A stretch of DNA of 64,000 nucleotides from Enterococcus faecalis 13-SD-W-01 (GTDB lineage: Bacteria; Bacillota; Bacilli; Lactobacillales; Enterococcaceae): positions 100,704 through 164,703 of the forward strand of contig KE351686.1 of assembly GCA_000415185.1 (NCBI GenBank), in the 5' to 3' direction. Shown here in pieces: positions 40,473 to 49,250 of this stretch (position 1 is its first letter; each line of letters opens with the position of its first letter). The translations under genes were made by a program, and so were the position numbers. The notes beneath the pieces are model-generated. The model had not been told where the DNA came from, made no database searches, and was given only the letters and a program-made list of their open reading frames with translations.

Positions 40473-41822
40473 TTAAGAATTTGAATTCTTTTTGTTTTTC
40501 CGTGCTGTTCTTGTTTGCTGTCTGCGTTCGACTTTACGCTTTTGCTTGTTGGTATCTGCAATGGCACGGTCGATTTTCTTTTTGTAGCCTGGTTTGATTT
40601 TTTTCTTTTTCTTCTTCACTAACCCAATCAATGTAGGATCTAACACATCTTTGGATTTCTCACGTTTTGCACGGCGATTTCGGTCATACGTATCAACGAT
40701 TTCTTCTTTTTTGATTTCTTTTGGTTCAAAAGTCACGCCCATTTTTTCGATTGCATCGATTGCCTGCTCATCTTTTGGTTCGTATAAAGTGATCGCTGTT
40801 CCTTTCAATCCGTTACGTCCAGTTCTTCCGACGCGGTGGACAAAGAAATCCAAGTCTTCTGGGATCTCTGCATTGATGACATGAGATACGCCCTCGATAT
40901 CGATTCCGCGTGCAGCTAAATCTGTCGCAACGACATATTGATATTCAAGGTTTTGGACTTGGCGCATGACTCTCTTTCTTTCACGCGGTGTGATGTCGCC
41001 ATGGATCTTAGCAACTTTCAAGCCTTGTTTTTTTAAATATTCAGCAATTTCATCCACTCGTTGTTTCGTGTTGGCAAAAACGATTGCTAAGTAAGGATGT
41101 CCAACAGTCAGCAATTGATGGATCAGCTTGTTCTTATCTTTTCCTTTAGTAGAAATCAGCCAATTTTCGATATCTTCTGAAATCACTGCTTTTGGTTTGA
41201 TTTCTTCCATGATTGGATTTTCCAGATATTTACGCATAAATGGACGCAATTTTTCTGGGATCGTTGCTGAGAACACAAGAAATTGGACTTTTTCTGGTAA
41301 TCTGGCAGCGATTTGGTCTACTTCACTCAAGAATCCCATATCTAACGTCATATCTGCTTCATCCACGACAAAAGCAAATGCTGTATGGATCTTCAATGCT
41401 TGTTCGTTCATCATATCCAAGATACGCCCTGGTGTTCCAATGACTACATGGGGCTGCTGATGTGCTAGACGGTCAAGTTGGCGTTTCTTGTCTGTGCCTC
41501 CGACAAAATTCGTTACACGGATCTCAGGGTCGGAAAATTTTGCGATTTGGATTGCCGCTTGGTAGATTTGAGCAGCAAGCTCTCTACTTGGTGCAGTAAT
41601 CACTACTTGTACTTCTTCTTTTTCTGCATTGATTTTATCAAATAACGGAAGTAAGAATGTATGTGTTTTTCCTGAACCTGTTTGTGACTGCCCGATGATA
41701 TTTTTTCCTTTTGCAACTAAGGGTATCAGTCGTTCTTGGACTTCTGTTGGTTGTTTGAATCCTTTATCAGCAATTGCTTCATTGATAAATGATTTAAAGT
41801 TGAATTGTTCAAATGTATGCAT
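40473..41822 (-). CDS. cshB: DEAD-box RNA helicase, CshB type
   Basis: 449 residues. Motif I is GQSQTGSGKTHTF, motif II VDEADMTLDMGF, motif III FSATIP and motif VI HRVGRTGRNG. The C-terminus is Lys/Arg-rich and probably binds RNA. It resembles B. subtilis CshB, a cold-induced helicase involved in mRNA turnover or ribosome assembly. It is monocistronic. Confidence 0.93.
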   Translation of the reverse strand: MHTFEQFNFKSFINEAIADKGFKQPTEVQERLIPLVAKGKNIIGQSQTGSGKTHTFLLPLFDKINAEKEEVQVVITAPSRELAAQIYQAAIQIAKFSDPEIRVTNFVGGTDKKRQLDRLAHQQPHVVIGTPGRILDMMNEQALKIHTAFAFVVDEADMTLDMGFLSEVDQIAARLPEKVQFLVFSATIPEKLRPFMRKYLENPIMEEIKPKAVISEDIENWLISTKGKDKNKLIHQLLTVGHPYLAIVFANTKQRVDEIAEYLKKQGLKVAKIHGDITPRERKRVMRQVQNLEYQYVVATDLAARGIDIEGVSHVINAEIPEDLDFFVHRVGRTGRNGLKGTAITLYEPKDEQAIDAIEKMGVTFEPKEIKKEEIVDTYDRNRRAKREKSKDVLDPTLIGLVKKKKKKIKPGYKKKIDRAIADTNKQKRKVERRQQTRTARKNKKNSNS

Positions 41823-41896
41823 TCAAGCACCTCTTCTCTTCAAGTTTCTTATGACTTTGGCATTATACCATAGTCTGGTTCATTTTGCTTGACGCA

Positions 41897-43039
41897 TCAT
41901 GATTGTTTTTTTACTGTACTGATCGTATGGGTATGACTTGCCTTTTCATAAAACAAGACTCTTTTTCTTAAAATAAATGAGATTCCGATATTCAGAATAA
42001 AAATCAGCAGTGCAAGAAAAAGACCTAAGAAAATGAAATTCGCACTTGCTTGCAAGAATCCGCTGGTATGATCGGCAATTTGCTGCATGAACTGTGTAAG
42101 CCAGCTCAACCCATAAAAAAGGAAGTAAAGATAACTGTAACGTACGATCAACGCACGCAGCGAGATTTTTTGACGTCCATCTTCTACTAGCTGGATACGT
42201 ACGGCTTTTTTTCCAAGTGTTCTGCCATTCGTCAAATATGGAACCAGCATGAAGTAAACTGCAACCTCCAATAACGTCCACCAAGGCTGTGAAGTCAAAC
42301 TTTGCCAATGGAAAGAAAGATTTGCCAAAACCGCGATGATAATACGTACGAACCATAAAAACGTCCAATCGATCGCCCACGCTGCTAAACGTCTGGTCAA
42401 AGAAACAGTCTTGCCTTTTTCATAAGAACGTTCGTCAAGTTGCGTACGAGTCGGCAGCATAAAGGTAAAGATTGGTGCTACAGCAAAACCAATAATCCCT
42501 CCCAGCGTATTATGGAGCAGATCGTTTACATCAAATAAACGATAGGGTCTTGGATAAATAAAGTATAAGCCGCTCAATTGTGTCAATTCGAAAAACAGCG
42601 ATAAGCAAAAACTTGCTACAATCGTCTTAAAAAATGAAAAACGGAAATAATAACGCAAGTAGATCCCAAATGGAATAGTCAGTAAAATATTGAATGCTGG
42701 TTCCAGAAAAACACTTTGCTTCATTGCTGGTACATAAGTATGGGGATTAGTAATATCTAGGACTGTCTGATCAAGAAAATGGTGCCATGAAGCAAATAAC
42801 TCAAGTTCCATCTTCGGTCCAGTCATTTGCGCAACAGCTTCTTTTGACGGCAGTGGTAGAATCACTAAAAAATAAGTACATAATAAATAAAAGATAAATG
42901 AATATAAAATAATACCGCGGCTTAAAATAAATGTTCCGTACTTCCGGTATTGGTAAATAAAAAAGATTGCAGAGATCGCGAGTGCTAAAAATGGAAAAAC
43001 CATCAAAGCAAATCGGATCGGTTCGATATAACTTGCCAT
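41897..43039 (-). CDS. VanZ/RDD two-domain membrane protein
   Basis: 380 residues. The N-terminal half is VanZ-like (YLLCTYFLVILPLPS and DVNDLLHNTLGGIIGFAV). The C-terminal half is an RDD domain (RRLAAWAIDWTFLWFV, then NGRTLGKKAVRIQLVEDG). Together there are about nine membrane segments. VanZ relatives affect teicoplanin susceptibility in glycopeptide-resistance clusters, but chromosomal VanZ/RDD proteins have no established role. There is no glycopeptide cluster here, so resistance should not be inferred. Confidence 0.88.
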   Translation of the reverse strand: MASYIEPIRFALMVFPFLALAISAIFFIYQYRKYGTFILSRGIILYSFIFYLLCTYFLVILPLPSKEAVAQMTGPKMELELFASWHHFLDQTVLDITNPHTYVPAMKQSVFLEPAFNILLTIPFGIYLRYYFRFSFFKTIVASFCLSLFFELTQLSGLYFIYPRPYRLFDVNDLLHNTLGGIIGFAVAPIFTFMLPTRTQLDERSYEKGKTVSLTRRLAAWAIDWTFLWFVRIIIAVLANLSFHWQSLTSQPWWTLLEVAVYFMLVPYLTNGRTLGKKAVRIQLVEDGRQKISLRALIVRYSYLYFLFYGLSWLTQFMQQIADHTSGFLQASANFIFLGLFLALLIFILNIGISFILRKRVLFYEKASHTHTISTVKKQS

Positions 43040-43168
43040 ACATCCTCACTCTTTCTAATCTATATTGTCGTTTCGGCACTTAGAATGTCCACGTTATAAA
43101 AAATCCAACGTTTTTATTTTTCATTTCAGGTTTCTTGAAGTATCATGAAGAATAAGGAGGTGGCAAAA

Positions 43169-43489
43169 TTGCTCAATATCTATTTTGTTTTTGGTGTCCC
43201 GATTTTTTTGCTGATACTCTACCTGTTTTTTGCTTATCTGCGCAAGAAAAAAAATATCCATTATTTAGGATTTATTCTATTGATCATTGCTGGATTCATG
43301 CTGGTTTTCAACTTGCAAACTTGGCAGCAAGCCGTGACCGAAATGGATCATTTAACTGCCCAAGAAGTCTCGCAGCAAGTTGGTTATCCGATTTATTTGA
43401 TTTGGGTACCGATTTTAATTGCTGCTTTTCTGGTGCTGCTTAATCTTTACCGTGGCGTCCGCAGGGTACTTGCCATGAGAAAAAAATAA
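43169..43489 (+). CDS. small membrane protein of unknown function
   Basis: 106 residues from a TTG at 43169, chosen because AAGGAGG lies eight bases upstream; the in-frame ATG at 43145 sits ahead of that site. Three membrane segments are visible: VFGVPIFLLILYLFFAYL, LGFILLIIAGFMLVF and LIWVPILIAAFLVLL. It is followed by its own terminator. Confidence 0.65.
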   Translation: MLNIYFVFGVPIFLLILYLFFAYLRKKKNIHYLGFILLIIAGFMLVFNLQTWQQAVTEMDHLTAQEVSQQVGYPIYLIWVPILIAAFLVLLNLYRGVRRVLAMRKK

Positions 43490-43507
43490 CTGACGCACTG
43501 CTTGTTT

Positions 43508-43547
43508 AGAGAGGTTGCTGACATTTATCTGTCACAGTCTCTTTTTT
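43508..43547 (+). terminator. terminator after the small membrane protein gene
   Basis: AGAGA/TCTCT outer and TGACA/TGTCA inner pairing, followed by TTTTTTG. Confidence 0.75.
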
Positions 43548-43612
43548 GTTTTTCAGGGGAAAAACGAGTTTATGTTTACATAATAAATTTATAGTAAACA
43601 AACCTGCACATA

Positions 43613-44251
43613 CTACTCTCCCCACTCACGATAAAACTCATCTAAAAATTCTTTCATGAAGGCTTCACGACGTTTTGCTTCTTTTTTTCCATACTCTGTG
43701 TTCATTGTTTCAGAAAGCAAGAACAATTTTTCATAAAAATGGTTGATAACAGTTGTTCCTTTTCGATAATCTTCTTTATCCTTGAATGTTTTGGGCGGCA
43801 TATTCGGATCATGGATCGGATGTCCGTGTCCTCCGCCAAAATAAGAGGTCCGCAAGATCCCGATTGCGCCTAACGCATCGATCCGATCTGCATCTTGCAC
43901 GATTTTGCCTTCTAATGAAAGCTCCATCTTTCCGCTCAACTCTTTGGAATAAGACATGTTGTCAATAATTGCAAAAATTGCTTGGATCTTTTCTTGCGGA
44001 ACATCCAGCTCCGTCAAAAAAGTTGCCAACTGGTCTGCTGCTGCTTGCGGATCTGCTGTTACTTTGTCATCGATCGTATCATGCAGATAGGCTGCCGAAA
44101 GTGCAATAAATGAATCTGCTTCGGGCTCGGTTTTCAAAATTTCTTCTGCTATCGCAGCGACTCGTTGGATATGGTCTGCGCCATGTCCTGTCTGATCTGA
44201 AGCTAATGCAGATAAACCATAATTTTTGATCTCAGCTAATTGTTCTTTCAT
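43613..44251 (-). CDS. HD domain phosphohydrolase, YedJ-like
   Basis: 212 residues from MKEQLAEIKN at 44251, with AGGAG just upstream; a codon earlier is another ATG. HD residues are His in GHGADHIQRV, HD in AAYLHDTIDDK and Asp in VQDADRIDALG. The tail contains GGHGHPIHDPNMPP, typical of the YedJ group. The substrate is unknown, probably a nucleotide. Confidence 0.88.
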   Translation of the reverse strand: MKEQLAEIKNYGLSALASDQTGHGADHIQRVAAIAEEILKTEPEADSFIALSAAYLHDTIDDKVTADPQAAADQLATFLTELDVPQEKIQAIFAIIDNMSYSKELSGKMELSLEGKIVQDADRIDALGAIGILRTSYFGGGHGHPIHDPNMPPKTFKDKEDYRKGTTVINHFYEKLFLLSETMNTEYGKKEAKRREAFMKEFLDEFYREWGE

Positions 44252-44353
44252 CATTTCTCCTTTAACAAAAAATCCGATAGAAACCAGCAAGCCGCTTTTC
44301 AAGAAAATCTTAAAGAGTTTTCTTGAAAGACGGCATAGTGGTTATTTCCATTT

Positions 44354-45853
44354 TTATTCAGTTACTTCATATACTTGATAGTACACATTTTTCATGTGTT
44401 CAATCAAATATTCAGGATTCAAGGCTTCTCCTGTTGCTTCTTTGATCAGTTCCGCAGGTTTCTTTGATGCGCCGAATTGATGGATGTGCTCCTTCAACCA
44501 ATCTTTAATCGGTGAATAATCAGCAGATAATAACACTTCATCAAGAGAGAACTCTTTTTCCATCGCATGTTTGAGCTGTGCCGCATACATAAATCCTAGC
44601 GCGTAAGAAGGGAAATACCCAAAATCTGCCCCTGACCAATGGATATCTTGCAAAATCCCCTCCAAGTCATCCTGTGGTTTGATCCCTAAATATTCTTCAT
44701 ATTTTTGGTTCCAAACAGAAGTCAGGTCTTCCACAGCTAAATCTTCATTAAAAATCATTTTCTCGATCTCATACCGAATGATGATGTGTAAAGGATACGT
44801 CAAACTGTCTGCATCAATGCGGATAAGAGTTGATTTCGTATGATTCAACGAACGGTAAAAGTCTTCAAATGAGATATCATCGAAGGTTCCTGCTGTACAT
44901 TCTTGGAAAAACGGATACTGTCTCTCCCAAAAACTGCGGCTGCCGCCGATAATGATCTCATTAAATAAAGATTGTGATTCATGGATTCCCATCGATACGC
45001 CTTGATAAACAGGTGTATACGCATAGCGTTTATCGATATCTTGTTCATACATTCCGTGACCGGCTTCATGGATGATCCCGAAAACAGCTGTTTGAAAATT
45101 ATTTTCATCCCATCTTGTTGTGATTCGTGTGTCATCTGGATTGATGCCCGTCATAAATGGATGGATCGTATCATCTAAACGTCCTCTTGAGAAATCAAAG
45201 CCCAGCTGCTTGATTACTTCAACGACAAAATGTTTCTGCTGTTCTTTTGTCACTTTTCGCTGCAAGAAATCTGTTCTCGGTTCGTGTCCTTTTTCCTGCA
45301 ATGTTTTTCTGATTTCCATGATCCCAGTTTTCAGCTGATCAAAAACTGCATCTAAGATTTCGACTGTCATTGTTGGTTCATAAAGATTTAGTAAAACATC
45401 ATAGGGTGTTTTTTCGTCTTTTCGCCAATATGGGATCAGTTGTTTCGTCAATGCGATGTTTTTTGCCAAGGCTTCTTTGAAATCAGCAAAATCTTTGGTT
45501 TTTCTGGCGTGCTGCCATTGTCCATGTGCCAAAGAAACAGTTTCACTGTATTCCGTCATCAATTCTTTGGGGACCTTGTGCTCCAACTCATAATCTTCTT
45601 TTACTTTTTCTAAGGCTTTTTGGCCAACTTCTGAAAGTTCTTCTGGGTGTTCTGAAAAATAATCGATTGCTTCTTTGATCTTAGGTCCAACTTTTTTCTC
45701 AAAATAAAGGCCATACAAATAACTATCTACAACACTCTTGTACTCAGCAGCTTTTTCCGGCATTCCCGTTTGTGTGTCCCATTCCAGGATTCCCATTGCT
45801 TGCTGCAAAAGATTGATTTCTTTCAATTCCTGTAAAAAATCTTTTTCTTTCAT
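44354..45853 (-). CDS. M32 family metallocarboxypeptidase
   Basis: 499 residues, full length for the family. The zinc motif reads GIIHEAGHGMYEQ, with the downstream glutamate in GIHESQSLFNE. It removes C-terminal residues from peptides in the cytoplasm (thermostable carboxypeptidase Taq type). It starts MKEKDFLQELKEIN and lies 27 bases after the methyltransferase gene. Confidence 0.94.
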   Translation of the reverse strand: MKEKDFLQELKEINLLQQAMGILEWDTQTGMPEKAAEYKSVVDSYLYGLYFEKKVGPKIKEAIDYFSEHPEELSEVGQKALEKVKEDYELEHKVPKELMTEYSETVSLAHGQWQHARKTKDFADFKEALAKNIALTKQLIPYWRKDEKTPYDVLLNLYEPTMTVEILDAVFDQLKTGIMEIRKTLQEKGHEPRTDFLQRKVTKEQQKHFVVEVIKQLGFDFSRGRLDDTIHPFMTGINPDDTRITTRWDENNFQTAVFGIIHEAGHGMYEQDIDKRYAYTPVYQGVSMGIHESQSLFNEIIIGGSRSFWERQYPFFQECTAGTFDDISFEDFYRSLNHTKSTLIRIDADSLTYPLHIIIRYEIEKMIFNEDLAVEDLTSVWNQKYEEYLGIKPQDDLEGILQDIHWSGADFGYFPSYALGFMYAAQLKHAMEKEFSLDEVLLSADYSPIKDWLKEHIHQFGASKKPAELIKEATGEALNPEYLIEHMKNVYYQVYEVTE

Positions 45854-45880
45854 CGTGGCTGTCCTCCAGAAAATTTTGAT

Positions 45881-47044
45881 TTAGTCTTCTTTTTTGACTC
45901 TTGGCGGGCGAGTTCCCCAGTATTGGAAAAGATCTGTACGCAATGCACCATTGTATAGTTTTCTTTTTTTCGTGGCTTTTGCGCCGTAGCTTTCTTCAAA
46001 TGTCAAATCACTTGTTAAAATATACTTGCTCCACGTTTTCAATGGACGGAAAACATCCCCCATTTCACGATACAATCGACGAACGCTTTCTTCTTCGCCT
46101 AAACGTTCACCATATGGCGGATTTGCAACAATCACACCATATTCTTTGTCTGTCTTGAAGTCTTTGACGGCACGCTGTTTAAAGTCGATAGAATCGCCAA
46201 GACCGATTTCTTCTGCATTTTTTCTGGCGATCTCAATCATTTGTCCATTGATATCTGAACCTGAAATATCTAATTCGATGTCATAGTCGGCTTTTTCATC
46301 TGCTTCTGTCCGAACTTTTTCAGTGATGGCCGGATCAAACCAATCCCAATTTTCAAAGGCGAATTCTCTGTTGAACCCTGGTGCGATATTGTGCCCGATC
46401 AGTGCAGCTTCGATACATAACGTTCCTGAACCGCAAACTGGATCATAAAAAGGGCGATCTTTGCGCCAATTCGTCAACATCACAAGAGCCGCAGCCATAT
46501 TTTCTTTCAGCGGTGCGCCGCCTTTTTCCAACCGATAACCGCGTTTGAACAAGCTTGGTCCCGTTGTATCCAAAGTGACCATTACGTGATCTTTCAGTAA
46601 AGCGACTTCTAATTTGAATAAAGCGCCTGTTTCTGTCAACGGCACGGATGCTGGACGATGATAGTAGTTTCTCAAACGTTCAACGATTGCTTTTTTGGTG
46701 ATTGCTTGGCAGTCGGGAACGCTGTAAAGTTTTGATTTGATCGATTTTCCAGCTACTGGAAATTCTGCATCTAACGGAAGAAAATCTTCCCAAGGCAATG
46801 CTTTGACTTTTTCAAATAATTCATCAAAGGTAAAGGCATCAAATTCGCCGACAACGATCTTGATTCGGTCAGCTGTTCGCAGCCACAAGTTTGCGGTCGC
46901 AATCGTCTCCATCGTTCCTTTAAAACGCGCGCGGCCGTTTTCTACTTGACATTCGATACCTAGATCTCTTAATTCTTTCCCAACCAGCGCTTCCAGTCCG
47001 CTGGCAGCTGTTGATACTAAATTAAAGGTTTGTGTATTATCCAT
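45881..47044 (-). CDS. THUMP-domain rRNA methyltransferase (RlmL/YpsC type)
   Basis: 387 residues from MDNTQTFNLVST at 47044, with AAGGAG six bases upstream; the longer frame runs into RNase P RNA. A THUMP RNA-binding domain lies at about residues 40-160, followed by a Rossmann methyltransferase domain with FYDPVCGSGTLCIEA and the N6-adenine/N2-guanine motif VANPPYGERLG. It probably makes m2G in 23S rRNA. Its place next to rnpB and gpsB is conserved in Firmicutes. Confidence 0.92.
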   Translation of the reverse strand: MDNTQTFNLVSTAASGLEALVGKELRDLGIECQVENGRARFKGTMETIATANLWLRTADRIKIVVGEFDAFTFDELFEKVKALPWEDFLPLDAEFPVAGKSIKSKLYSVPDCQAITKKAIVERLRNYYHRPASVPLTETGALFKLEVALLKDHVMVTLDTTGPSLFKRGYRLEKGGAPLKENMAAALVMLTNWRKDRPFYDPVCGSGTLCIEAALIGHNIAPGFNREFAFENWDWFDPAITEKVRTEADEKADYDIELDISGSDINGQMIEIARKNAEEIGLGDSIDFKQRAVKDFKTDKEYGVIVANPPYGERLGEEESVRRLYREMGDVFRPLKTWSKYILTSDLTFEESYGAKATKKRKLYNGALRTDLFQYWGTRPPRVKKED

Positions 47045-47061
47045 CTTATTCTCCTTATTTA

Positions 47062-47487
47062 TAAAAAAAACCTTCACAACATTGTTGGAAGGATTCCCTG
47101 AATACTTGCGATTTTCTGTAAGCCATGTTTTGTACTCGACTTTTCCAGGGAGAAAAAGCCAAGCGGTAACCATCTATCTGCAGCCGAAACTGCCTCTTTG
47201 TCTCGTTCTTGTTCCGAACAAAAAGCGCCCCTACCATTGTTTGGGTTGCTCGCTCGAGGGGTTTACCGCGTTCCACCGTATAGATTTCTCGATACGCTTC
47301 GTCACTGTGGCACTTTCAAGGATACTGAAGCATAGCCGAAGCCTTAGCTTGTTTTCCTGCCGTTACTCCATAAATGAAGTACCTTAGCTTATTGTTTCGC
47401 TAAGCACGAACACTACAGACATCACAGTCTGTGCGAGCATGGACTTTCCTCAGCCTGATCAAGTCAGACCGCGATCACCCGAAAACC
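47062..47487 (-). ncRNA. rnpB: RNase P RNA, bacterial type B
   Basis: The minus strand carries the conserved core: GAGGAAAGTCCATGCTCGCA near the 5' end, GGCAGGAAAAC in the middle, AAACCCCTCGAGCGAGCAAC and later the Firmicute-specific type B helices. The 3' end runs into the stem CCTTC/GAAGG with eight T residues at about 47062-47091, its terminator. This is the catalytic RNA that matures the 5' ends of tRNAs. End positions are approximate. Confidence 0.95.
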
Positions 47488-47506
47488 GCAATTATTTCAT
47501 TTTTGC

Positions 47507-47923
47507 TTAAAATTGACGTGTTGCTTCGTTGTCGTCACTGTCGACATTTGTGTAATTGCTTCTGTTTGGTTGTGCTGGAGGGATTGGATTAGATGCTTGC
47601 TGATCCAATTTTTTCCCAAACACTTCTCTTTCCAAGTTTGACAAACGTTTCAAAATGTCAAAGTTTGTAACAGCTGCGCTTTTTGGTGCTTCAGCTTGTG
47701 GTTGGACACGTGTTTGCGTTCCTTGCGTTTTTGACAATTGTGCGATTTTCGCACTTAATTTGTCGTTTTCTTCTTGTAACGCAAGAAGTTCTTTGCTGTA
47801 AGTTTCATAGTCTTTGATAATGTTATCTAAAAACTCGTCGACTTCTACAGGATCATAACCACGCATCTTGGTTTTAAATTCTTGTTGCAAAATGTCTTTT
47901 GGACTATAAATCAAATTCGCCAT
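47507..47923 (-). CDS. gpsB: cell division protein GpsB
   Basis: 138 residues from MANLIYSPKDIL at 47923 with GAGG upstream. The DivIVA-like N-terminal domain includes TKMRGYDPVEVDEFLDNIIK, followed by a coiled coil to about residue 70, a linker and a short C-terminal trimerisation domain (FDILKRLSNLEREVFG). GpsB links penicillin-binding proteins to division and supports cephalosporin tolerance in enterococci. It is transcribed ahead of rnpB. Confidence 0.93.
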   Translation of the reverse strand: MANLIYSPKDILQQEFKTKMRGYDPVEVDEFLDNIIKDYETYSKELLALQEENDKLSAKIAQLSKTQGTQTRVQPQAEAPKSAAVTNFDILKRLSNLEREVFGKKLDQQASNPIPPAQPNRSNYTNVDSDDNEATRQF

Positions 47924-48008
47924 ATCTACACCTCTAGTTCTCATTTACAATACTTTCTACTTTTCTTATTGTATCGGAAACCACTTGATAAATCAAACAC
48001 ATTCTGCT

Positions 48009-48548
48009 TTATTGGATAGAATTTTGCAGATCGTCCATCGTAATCAATCGGATATCATAGGGATTATTCTCCGCATACCGTTCTGCATCTTGCAAAAAGT
48101 AGCTGGTTTTCCCAGGGAATTCTTTGTCATAAATCAGTAAACATCCATCTGTATGCGCCAATAAAAACTGGGTATGGCTTTTCAGCTGAGCAGGTGAACG
48201 ATACGGCTGGTGGCTCACAGCTTCAACGTAATCCGCCGTTTGTTCCGCGAGCATTTTTTTCGTTTGGTTTGCTTCATTCCAATTACTGCCGAATTCCAGA
48301 AAAGGATAAACGATTCCTAACCGCAATTCTGGGTAATCGATCTTCAATTCTGCTGCAACTTCTGCTGCCCATAATTCTGTTCCCAGATTCCCGCTGATCA
48401 GCACCCATTCCAGTCCTGCCTCTGCCAGCAGATGAAGTTCATTTTTTAAAACATTTTTAATAACTTTTATTTTAGGGTCCTTTTCTTTGAAGATTCCCAA
48501 CTCGGAACTGCGGTACCCTGAAACATACACGACTTTCAATGTCTCCAT
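48009..48548 (-). CDS. ypsA: DUF1273/SLOG family protein YpsA
   Basis: 179 residues from METLKVVYVSGYRSSELGIF; the 147 codons upstream in the open frame are not coding. The Rossmann-like SLOG fold shows WVLISGNLGTELWAAEVA, a nucleotide-binding glycine site. In B. subtilis YpsA affects division and oxidative stress survival. It is divergent from recU. Confidence 0.9.
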   Translation of the reverse strand: METLKVVYVSGYRSSELGIFKEKDPKIKVIKNVLKNELHLLAEAGLEWVLISGNLGTELWAAEVAAELKIDYPELRLGIVYPFLEFGSNWNEANQTKKMLAEQTADYVEAVSHQPYRSPAQLKSHTQFLLAHTDGCLLIYDKEFPGKTSYFLQDAERYAENNPYDIRLITMDDLQNSIQ

Positions 48549-48611
48549 ACTGAGTTTCCTTTTCTTTCTATATGCTTTTTTGTTATAATGTGGCCTAGGA
48601 GTGTGATTAAA

Positions 48612-49250
48612 ATGGTACTGCGCTATCCCAATGGCCAGCCTTATACAAATAATGCCTCTTCTGCTAAAAAAATTCAAGGAAAAACCAAACCAATTGTCGA
48701 GTTTGGGAACCGCGGTATGCGTTTTGAAGAAGCAATCAATGAGAGCAACCAATATTACCTTGCTCGAAAACATGCCGTCGTCCATAAGAAACCGACACCT
48801 GTCCAGATCGTAAAAGTCGATTATCCTCGAAGAAGTGCCGCAGTTATCAAGGAAGCTTATTTCTCGCAAGCTTCTACGACAGATTACAACGGTGTCTATC
48901 GAGGATATTATTTGGATTTTGAAGCAAAAGAGACCAAAAACAAAACATCTTTCCCATTCAAAAATTTTCATGAACACCAGATCCAGCACATGGAAGCCTG
49001 TTTAGAGCAAAACGGTATTTGTTTTGTGTTATTATGGTTTTCCAATTTGAAACGCTGCTTTTTTTTGAGCAGTGAGGACTTGATCCACTATTGGTATCAG
49101 CAAAAAGACAGCAGAAAATCCCTTCCTCTTTCGCTGATCGAAGAATTAGGGATCGAGATAAAACCGGGAATCTCCCCGCGTATTCCTTATTTAGAGGCTG
49201 TCGATCGCTATTTATTATCTATTGAAGGAGAAAACAAACATGGCAAATGA
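48612..49250 (+). CDS. recU: Holliday junction resolvase RecU
   Basis: 212 residues from MVLRYPNGQPY at 48612. The PD-(D/E)xK nuclease residues are in GNRGMRFEEAIN and GYYLDFEAKETKNKTSFPF. It cuts recombination intermediates and is needed for chromosome segregation. Its end overlaps the start of pbp1A, an arrangement conserved in Firmicutes. Confidence 0.95.
   Translation: MVLRYPNGQPYTNNASSAKKIQGKTKPIVEFGNRGMRFEEAINESNQYYLARKHAVVHKKPTPVQIVKVDYPRRSAAVIKEAYFSQASTTDYNGVYRGYYLDFEAKETKNKTSFPFKNFHEHQIQHMEACLEQNGICFVLLWFSNLKRCFFLSSEDLIHYWYQQKDSRKSLPLSLIEELGIEIKPGISPRIPYLEAVDRYLLSIEGENKHGK

Noticed and set aside
41897-43039. VanZ-like domain as a sign of glycopeptide resistance
   Set aside because: It is a VanZ/RDD fusion in a core region with no van ligase or dehydrogenase genes nearby.
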